Positions 35,942 to 47,757 of a stretch of 64,000 bases of DNA are shown here, one piece after another (positions within the stretch are counted from its first letter, which is position 1; the number at the start of each line of letters is the position of its first letter). A model generated the notes under the pieces. It was given only the letters and a program-made list of their open reading frames with translations. It made no database searches and was not told the origin of the DNA. This DNA comes from Pseudomonas sp. Z8(2022) (GTDB lineage Bacteria > Pseudomonadota > Gammaproteobacteria > Pseudomonadales > Pseudomonadaceae). The translations under genes and the position numbers were made by a program. The stretch spans positions 2,232,001-2,296,000 of the forward strand of contig NZ_CP107549.1 in assembly GCF_025837155.1 (NCBI RefSeq), given 5' to 3'.

Positions 35942-36930
35942 ACAGTGCACAGAACAACCCCTGGATGCGTTGGGGCAAACGCGCGCTGACGCTGTTTTTC
36001 CTCCTGGCGGTGCCAGCGTTGCTGTACATGCTGGCGCGCAATCTGGACTGGGGCGAGGTACGTCAGTCTCTCAGTGATTACAGCACCCGGACGCTGCTGG
36101 TGGGTTTTCTGATCACCTGCGCCAGCTATCTGGCATTCAGCTGCTATGACCTGCTTGGCCGCAAGTACAGCCGCCACCACCTGCCGGCGCGTCAGGTCAT
36201 GCCGGTGGCCATGGTCTGCTATGCCTTCAACCTGAACTTCACCACCTGGATAGGCGGCGTAGCGATGCGGTACCGGCTTTACATGCGCCTGGGTCTGGGC
36301 GCCTCGACGGTAACGCGCATTCTCAGCCTCAGTCTCCTTACCAACTGGACTGGCTACATGGCGCTGGCCGGGGTGATTTTCTCCCTGCGTCTGGTGCACT
36401 TGCCCGAGAGCTGGGGCCTTGGCGTCACGGGCCTGCAGCTGGTGGGTTTTGCGTTGCTGGGCGTGGTCAGCGCCTATATCGGTGTCTGCGCTTTCGCCAC
36501 GCAACGCGTATGGCACTTTCGTGACCGGGCCATCACCCTGCCCTCGTTGCGAATGGCGCTGATGCAGCTGTGTCTGGGAGCCAGCAACTGGGCACTGATG
36601 GCGGCACTGATCTACTGGCTGCTGCCGGAAGGCGCGGCCTACACCTCGGTACTCGGCGTGCTGCTGATCAGCTGCATCGCCGCTGTGGTGGCACATATCC
36701 CCGCCGGGCTGGGTGTACTGGAGACGGTGTTTCTCGCCCTGCTGCAGCACCAGTACAGCCAGGCCAGCCTGATCGCCGCCCTGCTCGCCTATCGCGTGCT
36801 CTACTACCTGCTACCGCTGCTGGTGGCCAGTATCGCCTACCTGGTGCTGGAAAAACGCGCGAAAACCCTGCGCAAGAAGGGTCAGCAGGCAGCCGAACCG
36901 GAGCCGCATCGAACCGTCCATGGCGCCTGA
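35938..36930 (+). CDS. YbhN/UPF0104-like inner-membrane protein
   Basis: 330 residues, about eight membrane helices. It has the LPG-synthase-transmembrane-like pattern: YDLLGRKYSRHHLPARQV, VCYAFNLNFTTWIGGVAMRYRLY and HIPAGLGVLETVFLALL. The catalytic C-terminal domain of MprF is missing. ATG 35938 overlaps clsB by 4 bp. In E. coli YbhN works in inner-to-outer membrane lipid or outer-membrane stability pathways; here it is inferred by order only. Ends with a basic tail. Confidence 0.8.
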   Translation: MNSAQNNPWMRWGKRALTLFFLLAVPALLYMLARNLDWGEVRQSLSDYSTRTLLVGFLITCASYLAFSCYDLLGRKYSRHHLPARQVMPVAMVCYAFNLNFTTWIGGVAMRYRLYMRLGLGASTVTRILSLSLLTNWTGYMALAGVIFSLRLVHLPESWGLGVTGLQLVGFALLGVVSAYIGVCAFATQRVWHFRDRAITLPSLRMALMQLCLGASNWALMAALIYWLLPEGAAYTSVLGVLLISCIAAVVAHIPAGLGVLETVFLALLQHQYSQASLIAALLAYRVLYYLLPLLVASIAYLVLEKRAKTLRKKGQQAAEPEPHRTVHGA

Positions 36931-36945
36931 TCTGAGCCAAACGGA

Positions 36946-36970
36946 GGCTCGGCCTGGCGTCAGGCGAGCC
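36946..36970 (+). terminator. Bulged hairpin after ybhN
   Basis: GGCTCG and CCTG pair with CAGG and CGAGCC around a GCGT loop, 16 bp behind the ybhN stop. There is no T-tract, so termination is uncertain. Confidence 0.4.
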
Positions 36971-37047
36971 ACCCGGCGGATGGCGGGAACTCCCAAGCGA
37001 GTTGCGTGGGTCCACTGCATATCACTCGGCAAAAACGGAGGCACACC

Positions 37048-37269
37048 ATGGCCAAACCACTGCATCTGATCAGCTACATCCTGCACAACCAGCCACACAG
37101 CGTCGAAGTCGAATCGGATCGTGAGCAGCTCACGCCTGATCAGGCGCGTTTCTACCTGAGTGCCCTGCATACCTTCGAATGGCCCAGCGAGTTCACCGAC
37201 GTGCAGGTCACCCGCATCCTGCATCCGAAGAAAGGCAGCCCCACCCCGGCGCACCGAGTTCAGCGCTGA
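37048..37269 (+). CDS. Small conserved-looking hypothetical protein
   Basis: 73 residues from ATG 37048 with ACGGAGGCACACC. It begins AKPLHLISYILHNQPHSVEV and ends in a basic segment. It is cytosolic with no known motifs. It is between ybhN and the convergent glgP. I recognise no family name; the good ribosome site and codon use support expression. Confidence 0.55.
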   Translation: MAKPLHLISYILHNQPHSVEVESDREQLTPDQARFYLSALHTFEWPSEFTDVQVTRILHPKKGSPTPAHRVQR

Positions 37270-37317
37270 GCGTCCTTTCGGGTCGCTTCGAATGAACACG
37301 AGGAGGGGGTGAGGCGC

Positions 37318-39783
37318 TCAGTCCCCTTCACGCGGCGGCAGCGGCACCTGCCAGATGTCGCGGGCGTATTCGGCGATGGTGCGATCGGAAGAGAACCAGC
37401 CCATCCGAGCGGTGTTCAGCACCGCCGAACGCCACCACTGTTCCGGCCGCTGCCAGCGCTGATCGACCAGGCGTTGCGCCTTCCAGTAGGCATCGAAATC
37501 GGCGCAGACCATGAAGCGGTCGTCGTACAGCAGAGCATCCACCAGGCCCACGTAACGCGCGGGATCGTCCGGTGAGAACACCCCCGCGCGGATGGCGCCC
37601 AGGGCTGCGCCCAGGCGCTCCGAGCCGGCTACCACATCGCCCATCTGCAGCCCCAGACGTTGTCGCGCAGCAACCTGCTGGGCATTCATGCCGAAGATGA
37701 ACATGTGCTCCTCGCCGATCTGCTCGCACATTTCCACATTGGCGCCGTCCAGCGTGCCAATGGTCAGCGCGCCATTGAGAGCGAACTTCATGTTGCTGGT
37801 GCCGGAGGCTTCCAGCCCGGCCGTGGAGATCTGCTCGGAGAGATCGGCGGCGGGAATGATGGTTTCGGCCAGGCTGACGTTGTAGTTGGGAATGAACACC
37901 ACCTTGAGCAGCCCGCGTACGGTGGGATCGCCATTGATGGTGCGGCTGATGTCGTTGGCCAGCTTGATGATCAGCTTGGCCTGGTGATAGCTGGCTGCCG
38001 CCTTGCCGGCGAAGATCTTCACCCGCGGCACCCAGTCGGTGGTCGGATCGTTGCGGATGGCCTGGTACAACGCCACGGTGTGCAGCAGGTTGAGCAACTG
38101 GCGCTTGTACTCGTGGATGCGTTTGACGTGAACGTCGAAGATGGCCGTGGTGTCGAGGTGGATGCCCAGCAGTTGCCGCACCCGCTCGGCCAGAACCTCC
38201 TTGTTGCGCTGGCGGCACAAGGCGTACTCGTCGCGAAAGTCCGCGCGCTCGGCGTAGGGCTCCAACGCCTTCAGATGGGCCTCGGGCCGTTGCAGCACGG
38301 GCTCGCCGAGAGCATCGACGAGCAGGTGGGTCAGCCCCGGATTGACCTGAAACAGCCAGCGGCGGAAGGTCACGCCATTGGTCTTGTTGTTGACCCGGTC
38401 GGGGTACAGCCTGTGCAGGTCGCGGAACACCGTGTCGCGCATCAGCCGCGTATGCAGTGCGGAAACCCCGTTGATGCTGTGTGCGCCGAGAAAGGCCAGG
38501 TTGCCCATGCGCACGCGCCGGCCATGGTCCTCCTCGATCAGCGATACCGCGCGCAGCAGGCGAAAGTCGTGAATGTCCTTGGCGCGCAGCGCATCGATAT
38601 GCTCGGCGTTGAGCAGATAGATGATCTGCAGGTGGCGAGGCAGCAGACGCTCCATCAGCGCCACCGGCCAGGACTCCAGCGCTTCCGGCAGGAGCGTGTG
38701 GTTGGTGTAGGCGGTAGTCGCCACCGTCAGCTGCCAGGCCTGCGCCCAGGGCATGCGATGCTCGTCCACCAGCAGACGCATCAGCTCGACCACGGCGATG
38801 GCCGGGTGAGTGTCGTTGAGCTGGATCGCCACGTGCTGCGGCAGGCTTTGCAGGTCCTGATGCAAACGCAGGTGGCGCTCGATCAGATCCTGCAGCGAGG
38901 CGGAAACCAGAAAGTACTCCTGGCGCAGGCGCAGCTCCTGACCCGCCTCGGTATCGTCGGCCGGATAGAGCACACGCGAGATGCTCTCGGCGCGGACTTC
39001 GCCGGCCACCGCGCCAAAGTGATCGCCGGCATTGAAGCGGTCCAGCTGCAGGTTTTCCTCGGCGCGCGCGCGCCACAGCCGCAGGGTGTTGACCGAAGCA
39101 CCACGCCAGCCTACCACCGGCGTGTCGTAGGCGATGGCGCGTACGCTCTCCTGCGGCTGCCACAGTTGCCGCGCGGTGCCCGTACCGTCGTCGAGGCTCA
39201 TCACGCCGCCGCCGAAGCCGATGCGATAGGCCACCTCGGGACGCTCGAACTCCCAGGGATTGCCGAAGTCCAGCCAGGTTTCGGTCTGCTCGGCCTGCCA
39301 GCCGTCGATGATCGCCTGGCGGAACAGACCATGTTCATAACGGATGCCGTAGCCATGCGCGGCCAGGCGCAGGGTCGACATGCTCTCCATGAAGCAGGCT
39401 GCCAGGCGCCCGAGGCCGCCGTTGCCCAGTGCCGCATCCGGCTCGATCTCGCGGATGCGTTCAAGCTCGACACCGAGCTCGGCCATGGCCTGGCGGGCCA
39501 CATCGAGCAAGCCGAGATTGCTCAGGTTGTCCACCAGCAGGCGGCCGATGAGAAATTCCAGAGACAGGTAATAGATACGCTTGGCGCCCTGACGCTCGAC
39601 CTGCGCGGAGGACTCTTCCCAGCGATCGATCATGTGATCGCGAGTGGCCAGGGCTAGCGCCTCGAACCAGTCGTGGTCGTAGGCGGTACTCGGGTCCTTG
39701 CCCACGGCATAGCGCAGCTTGGCCAGGATGGCCGCCTTGAAGCGTGCTACGGCACTCTCGGTCTCGCTGTGCGATTCGCTCAT
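37318..39783 (-). CDS. glgP: Glycogen/maltodextrin phosphorylase, GT35
   Basis: 821 residues, full length. The PLP site is EASGTSNMKFALNGALTIGTL with the Schiff-base Lys; other marks are YLSLEFLIGRLL near the N-terminus, ALGNGGLGRLAACFMES, and NKTNGVTFRRWL. It releases glucose-1-phosphate from alpha-glucan ends. It has its own promoter region (39842-39870) and is convergent with the small gene at 37048. Glucose-1-phosphate can feed GalU and so link glucan to UDP-glucose. Confidence 0.95.
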   Translation of the reverse strand: MSESHSETESAVARFKAAILAKLRYAVGKDPSTAYDHDWFEALALATRDHMIDRWEESSAQVERQGAKRIYYLSLEFLIGRLLVDNLSNLGLLDVARQAMAELGVELERIREIEPDAALGNGGLGRLAACFMESMSTLRLAAHGYGIRYEHGLFRQAIIDGWQAEQTETWLDFGNPWEFERPEVAYRIGFGGGVMSLDDGTGTARQLWQPQESVRAIAYDTPVVGWRGASVNTLRLWRARAEENLQLDRFNAGDHFGAVAGEVRAESISRVLYPADDTEAGQELRLRQEYFLVSASLQDLIERHLRLHQDLQSLPQHVAIQLNDTHPAIAVVELMRLLVDEHRMPWAQAWQLTVATTAYTNHTLLPEALESWPVALMERLLPRHLQIIYLLNAEHIDALRAKDIHDFRLLRAVSLIEEDHGRRVRMGNLAFLGAHSINGVSALHTRLMRDTVFRDLHRLYPDRVNNKTNGVTFRRWLFQVNPGLTHLLVDALGEPVLQRPEAHLKALEPYAERADFRDEYALCRQRNKEVLAERVRQLLGIHLDTTAIFDVHVKRIHEYKRQLLNLLHTVALYQAIRNDPTTDWVPRVKIFAGKAAASYHQAKLIIKLANDISRTINGDPTVRGLLKVVFIPNYNVSLAETIIPAADLSEQISTAGLEASGTSNMKFALNGALTIGTLDGANVEMCEQIGEEHMFIFGMNAQQVAARQRLGLQMGDVVAGSERLGAALGAIRAGVFSPDDPARYVGLVDALLYDDRFMVCADFDAYWKAQRLVDQRWQRPEQWWRSAVLNTARMGWFSSDRTIAEYARDIWQVPLPPREGD

Positions 39784-39841
39784 ATCGTCCCCTCACGCGC
39801 GCGTCGCGTTGATGACAGCCGAAGCGACGTTCGGCCTTTTC

Positions 39842-39870
39842 TTTGGGGCCTTGGCGATGGCGATGAGTTC
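39842..39870 (-). promoter_or_regulatory. ECF/AlgU-like promoter for glgP
   Basis: Minus strand CCTGAACTC, 17 bp after the hexamer, then CCCAAA (39842-39847), one mismatch from TCCAAA. The start codon is 59 bp downstream. Confidence 0.45.
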
Positions 39871-39909
39871 AGGGTTTTTCTGCCCTGCGCCCGCTGATCA
39901 AAAAGCCTG

Positions 39910-39938
39910 AACTTCGACTTCGCGGCTCCTCTCACAAC
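39910..39938 (+). promoter_or_regulatory. ECF/AlgU-like promoter for the DUF3182 operon
   Basis: CCTGAACTT, 17 bp after the hexamer, then TCACAA (39933-39938); an alternative 15-bp spacing gives TCTCAC. The start codon is at 39968. It is divergent from the glgP promoter 40 bp away. Confidence 0.6.
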
Positions 39939-39967
39939 TCATGAACGGCAACGTCGAGGAGATCATC

Positions 39968-40396
39968 ATGCGAGCCATCATTCCCGGCCTTCTGGTCGGC
40001 GCGCTAGCGGCAGGCGACGCACTGGCCGAGGCCTGCTACGTCAGTGCCAGCGCCTCCAGCGAGGCCATACAGGAAGTTGAACAGGAGTTCTGTTACGAGT
40101 TCACCGGCATGGACAAGGGCGCGATCGACTGGTCGTGTCATAATGAAACCGGCGACATGATCAACAGCGAACAACGCAAGGTGGCCAGTTGCGCCGAGTC
40201 CAAGCTGGGCAGCTGCGAAGCGGCGCTGACCCAGGAAACCCTGACCAACTACCGCTCCGGCGACGATGACGAGCGGGAAGCGCGCCCCGCCGTGCCCAAC
40301 GATGCCAAGGTGGTCACCCATTACTACCAGGCGGGCGATCTCAAGCAGGTGCGCATCGACTGCGAAAGTGCCGGCGGCACCTGGCGGGAACGCTGA
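39968..40396 (+). CDS. Hypothetical secreted Cys-containing protein
   Basis: 142 residues with a short signal peptide (MRAIIPGLLVGALAAGDALA). The mature part has about seven Cys (CYVSASAS, EFCYEF, DWSCHNE, ASCAES, GSCEAA, IDCESAGG), suggesting disulphides in the periplasm, and ends GGTWRER. ATG 39968 with GAGGAGATCATC is preferred over ATG 39941. Its stop overlaps the DUF3182 start (TGATG). Family not recognised. Confidence 0.55.
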   Translation: MRAIIPGLLVGALAAGDALAEACYVSASASSEAIQEVEQEFCYEFTGMDKGAIDWSCHNETGDMINSEQRKVASCAESKLGSCEAALTQETLTNYRSGDDDEREARPAVPNDAKVVTHYYQAGDLKQVRIDCESAGGTWRER

Positions 40397-41484
40397 TGGC
40401 TACCTACGACGGCCTGTTTCTGCTGCCAGGCAGCGCTCAGCACATGGCCCATGAGCGCATGGTGCAACGCCAGCTTGGCGAGAAGCTGGCCGCTCTGCTT
40501 GGCTGCCCCTTCCTCGGCCCCTGCCAGCCGGGCAGCGAGGTTCGCGGCCACCACTATTTCCTGCCCGAGGACACCCTGGTCGGCGATGTCAGCTCGCTGG
40601 GCATCGACGGGCCGGATGATTTCTTCGGCGGGCAGGTCGAACACGCCTTTCTTGCCACCAAGGCGATAAGTCACCCTGCTCTGGAAGCGCCCCGACATCT
40701 CCCCGCGGGTTGGTCCGAACGTTTCGCCCGACAAATCGAGAGCATCACCCTACAAGGTTACAGCGTGTTTGATCTGCAGGACGCGACCGAGGCCGGTCAA
40801 CGGCTGTTGCGCGAAGGCCCGGTTCGCCTGAAACCGGTGGACGGTACCGGTGGCCGCGGCCAGCAGGTGGTGCGTTCGCCCGATGAACTGGAGCGTGCAT
40901 TGGCGGAGCTCGATGCGCAGCGCGTGGAGCAGCAGGGACTGGTACTGGAAGAGGACCTGCAGCAGCCCAGCACCTATAGCGTCGGGCAGATTCGTGTGGC
41001 GGACATAACCCTGAGCTACCACGGTACCCAGCAACTGACCGACGACGGCCATGGTAACCAGGTCTATGGGGGCTCGCGCCTGACGCTGGTGCGCGGCGAC
41101 TACCTGGCGCTGATGACGCTCGACCTGCCGCGCAGCGTACGTCTGGCCGTGCAGCAGGCGCGCATTTTCGAGCTGGCGGCGCTGGAGGTGTATCCCTCGA
41201 TCCGGGCCTCGCGGCGCAACTATGACGTAGCTCAGGGGCTGAATGCGCGCGGGCTGTCGCGTAGCGGCGTGCTGGAACAGTCCTGGCGCGTCGGCGGTGC
41301 CAGTGCCGCGGAAATCTTCGCCCTGGAGGCGTTCATCAACGACCCGCAGCTGCAAACGCTGCAGGCGTCGACCCATGAATACTATGGGGATGTGTCTCCG
41401 CCAGCAGGCGCCGTCTGCCTGTATCAGGGACAGGACAGCGAGGACGGCCCATTGGCCAAGTACGTCAAGGTGGGCCACTCATGA
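40396..41484 (+). CDS. DUF3182 family, ATP-grasp-like protein
   Basis: 362 residues. The centre looks like an ATP-grasp fold: GPVRLKPVDGTGGRGQQVV (glycine-rich loop with Lys), LVLEEDLQQPSTYSVGQI and a later acidic region. DUF3182 members are known in Pseudomonas without assigned function. It overlaps its neighbours on both sides, between a secreted Cys-rich protein and an alpha/beta hydrolase. A ligase activity (amide bond or sugar-like carboxylate) is possible but not shown. Confidence 0.65.
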   Translation: MATYDGLFLLPGSAQHMAHERMVQRQLGEKLAALLGCPFLGPCQPGSEVRGHHYFLPEDTLVGDVSSLGIDGPDDFFGGQVEHAFLATKAISHPALEAPRHLPAGWSERFARQIESITLQGYSVFDLQDATEAGQRLLREGPVRLKPVDGTGGRGQQVVRSPDELERALAELDAQRVEQQGLVLEEDLQQPSTYSVGQIRVADITLSYHGTQQLTDDGHGNQVYGGSRLTLVRGDYLALMTLDLPRSVRLAVQQARIFELAALEVYPSIRASRRNYDVAQGLNARGLSRSGVLEQSWRVGGASAAEIFALEAFINDPQLQTLQASTHEYYGDVSPPAGAVCLYQGQDSEDGPLAKYVKVGHS

Positions 41485-42251
41485 CCGCCTGCAGCCAGGA
41501 CCTGGACATTCTGGTGGATGACCAGCATATCGCCGGCACCCTGCTGACCCCGCCAAACAAGGTTCCCGGGGTGCTCTTCGTACACGGCTGGGGCGGCAGC
41601 CAGCAACGTGACCTGGCACGAGCCCGTGGTATCGCCGGACTGGGCTGCGTGTGCCTGACCTTCGACCTGCGCGGGCACGAACGCAACATAGAAGCGCAGG
41701 AGCGCGTGTCGCGCGAGCACAACCTCGCCGACATTCTCGCCGCCTACGATCTGCTCGCCGCGCATGACGCGGTCGACCCCGAGTGCATCGCGGTTATCGG
41801 TACCAGTTACGGCGGCTACCTGGCCACCCTGCTCAGCGTGCGTCGGCCGGTACGCTGGCTGGCCCTGCGGGTACCGGCACTGTACTGGGACGAACAGTGG
41901 CAGCTGCCCAAACGCCAACTGGACGTTGCCCGGCTGGGGGAGTACCGCCGCAGGCCGCTGCGTGCGCAGGACAACATGGCGCTGGGCGCCTGCTCGGAAT
42001 TTCGCGGCGACGTGCTGCTGGTGGAATCCGAGCATGACGATTTCGTCCCGCACACCACGCTGATGAGCTACCGAAACGCCTTCGACAAGGCTCACTCGCT
42101 GACCCACCGCACCATGGCCGGTGCCGACCATGGGCTCAGCGAGGACCGCCACCAGCAAGCCTACACACGCATCCTGATCGACTGGGTCAGCGAGATGGTG
42201 ATAGGAGCACGGGTAGGCGACTACCCGCACCATCTGGTGCGCTACTCCTGA
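41481..42251 (+). CDS. Alpha/beta hydrolase
   Basis: 256 residues. HGWGGSQQRDLAR gives the oxyanion loop, GTSYGGY the nucleophile elbow with Ser, VESEHDDFVPH the Asp region, and AGADHGLSED the His. Fold and length match dienelactone hydrolase/prolyl-oligopeptidase-like esterases. It overlaps DUF3182 by 4 bp and converges with glgB 25 bp away. Substrate unknown; the pairing suggests it hydrolyses an ester or amide made or used by the DUF3182 protein. Confidence 0.75.
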   Translation: MTACSQDLDILVDDQHIAGTLLTPPNKVPGVLFVHGWGGSQQRDLARARGIAGLGCVCLTFDLRGHERNIEAQERVSREHNLADILAAYDLLAAHDAVDPECIAVIGTSYGGYLATLLSVRRPVRWLALRVPALYWDEQWQLPKRQLDVARLGEYRRRPLRAQDNMALGACSEFRGDVLLVESEHDDFVPHTTLMSYRNAFDKAHSLTHRTMAGADHGLSEDRHQQAYTRILIDWVSEMVIGARVGDYPHHLVRYS

Positions 42252-42276
42252 ATCGCCGCGCCCTGCTCCCCTCTGG

Positions 42277-44435
42277 TCAATCCGCCAGGCGCAGGATCAG
42301 CGTTGCGAGCGGCGGCAATTGCAGATTCAACGAGTCGGACTGGCCATGCGCGGCCATCTGCTCGCTGTGCAGCTCACCCCGAGTGCCGGCACCCGAACCG
42401 CCCCAGCGACCTTCGTCGGTATTGAGCAGCACCTGCCAGCGCCCTGCGGCTGGCACGCCGATGCGGTAGCCATCGAGCACCTGCGGAGTGAAGTTGTGCA
42501 CCACCAGCAGCGGTGAACTGCCCTCGCCGCCCTTGCGCAGCCAGGCGAATACGCTGTTGCGCGCATCGTCGCCGATCAGCCATTGGAAGCCGCTGTCCTG
42601 ATCGTCGAGGCGGTGCAACGCCGGTTCCTCGCGGTACAGACGATTCAACTCGCGCACCAGCGCCTGGGCGGCGGCATGCTCCGGGTACTGCAGCAGGTAC
42701 CAGTCCAGCTGCTGATCGTGGTTCCACTCGCGCCACTGGCCGAACTCACAGCCCATGAACAGCAGCTTCTTGCCCGGGTGACTCCACATCAGCGCGAGGA
42801 ACAGGCGCAGGTTGGCGAACTGCTGCCAGCGATCGCCAGGCATGCGCCCGAGCAGCGAGCGCTTGCCATGCACCACCTCGTCATGGGAGATCGGCAGGAT
42901 GAAACGCTCGGAGAAGGCGTAATGCAGGCCGAAGGTGATCTGGTGGTGATGATGCTGGCGGTACAGCGGGTCCTGCTGGATGTAGCTCAGGCTGTCGTTC
43001 ATCCAGCCCATGTTCCACTTGTGGCTGAAGCCCAGGCCGCCCTGCTGTACCGGGCGGCTGACCCCGGGCCAGGCGGTGGATTCCTCAGCGATCACCAGCG
43101 CCCCGGGTACTTCGCTGCGTACCACCTCGTTGAGGTGCTGGAGAAACTCGATGGCCTCGAGGTTCTCGCGCCCGCCGTGACGGTTGGGAATCCACTGCCC
43201 CGCTTCGCGCGAATAGTCGCGGTAGAGCATCGACGCCACCGCATCCACGCGCAGGCCGTCGATGTGGTACTCGTTCAGCCAGTACAACGCGCTGGCCAGC
43301 ATGAAGCCGTGTACTTCGGTGCGCCCGAGGTTGTAGATGCAGGTGTTCCAGTCCGGGTGAAAACCCTCGAACGGGTGCGCGTACTCGTACAGTGCGGTGC
43401 CGTCGAACTCGGCCAGACCGTGGGCATCGTTGGGAAAGTGCCCGGGCACCCAGTCGAGAATCACGCCAATGCCTGCGCGGTGGCAACGGTCGACAAAGGC
43501 GGCGAAACGCTGCGGGCTGCCGAAACGTGCAGTGGGTGCAAACATCGACAGCGGCTGGTAGCCCCAGGAACCGCCGAACGGATGCTCCATGATCGGCATC
43601 AGCTCGATATGGGTGAAACCCAGGTCCTGCACGTAGGGAATCAGCCGGTCCCCCAATTCGTCCCAGTCCGGCGCCTGGTCACCGGCCCACTGCCATGAAC
43701 CGGCATGCAGCTCGTAGATCGCCAGCGGTGCCTGGGGGGCCTGACGCTGCTCACGCTCGCTCATCCACTGTTGGTCCTGCCAGGCGAAGACCTCAGCCTG
43801 TGGCACCCTTGAGGCGGTCGCCGGCGGCATCTCTGTCGACTGCGCCATGGGGTCGGCGCGCAGCGGCAACAGGCCGTGCGGCCCGAGGATTTCGTACTTG
43901 TAGCATTCACCTGGTTGCAGCCGTGGAATGAACAGCTCCCACACGCCTGCCGGGTAGCGCAGGCGCATGGGATGACGGCGGCCATCCCAGCTGTTGAAAC
44001 CACCGACCACCGAAACCCGCCGCGCGTTGGGCGCCCATACGGCGAAGCGCACGCCCGGCACACCCTCGTGTTCCACCGGTGCGGCGCCCAGACAGCGCCA
44101 CAGCTGCCGGTGGTTACCCTCGGCGAACAGGTAAAGGTCGGTGTCGCCCAGCAGCGGGCCGAAGGCATAGGGGTCTTCCGTCTCCTGCACGCTGCCCGGC
44201 CAGTGAATGCGCAGGCGGTAACGCTGCAGCTGGGGCAATCGCAGCTCGAACAGTCCCTCCGGGTCGCTGCGCTGCATGCGCCCCAGCGCCGAGCCATCGC
44301 TGGCCAGCAGGTCCACGGCATCGGCGCCAGGCAGCCAGACCCGCACCAGGGTCTCGTCGCCCTGCGCATGCGGGCCGAGAAAGCTGAATGGATCGCCATC
44401 CTCGGCCCGCTGCAGGCGCTGCACTCTGTTCTGAT

Positions 44436-44439
<4 letters not shown>
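42277..44439 (-). CDS. glgB: 1,4-alpha-glucan branching enzyme
   Basis: 720 residues, GH13_9. Two N-terminal CBM48-like parts ([19 protein letters not shown] and [20 protein letters not shown]) precede the barrel with [21 protein letters not shown] (nucleophile) and [15 protein letters not shown] (acid/base), then [12 protein letters not shown]. The start is a TTG at 44439, overlapping the treS stop as TTGA, with a GGAG 9 bp upstream; the longer upstream reading has no start signal and is treS antisense of frame. It introduces alpha-1,6 branches into the glucan made by GlgE and GlgA. Confidence 0.93.
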
Positions 44440-47741
<3,302 letters not shown>

Positions 47742-47757
47742 GGTGCTACTCCCTTGT

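Noticed and set aside
37660..39657. 665-residue plus-strand frame opposite glgP
   Set aside because: Antisense shadow of a complete, motif-proven phosphorylase gene.
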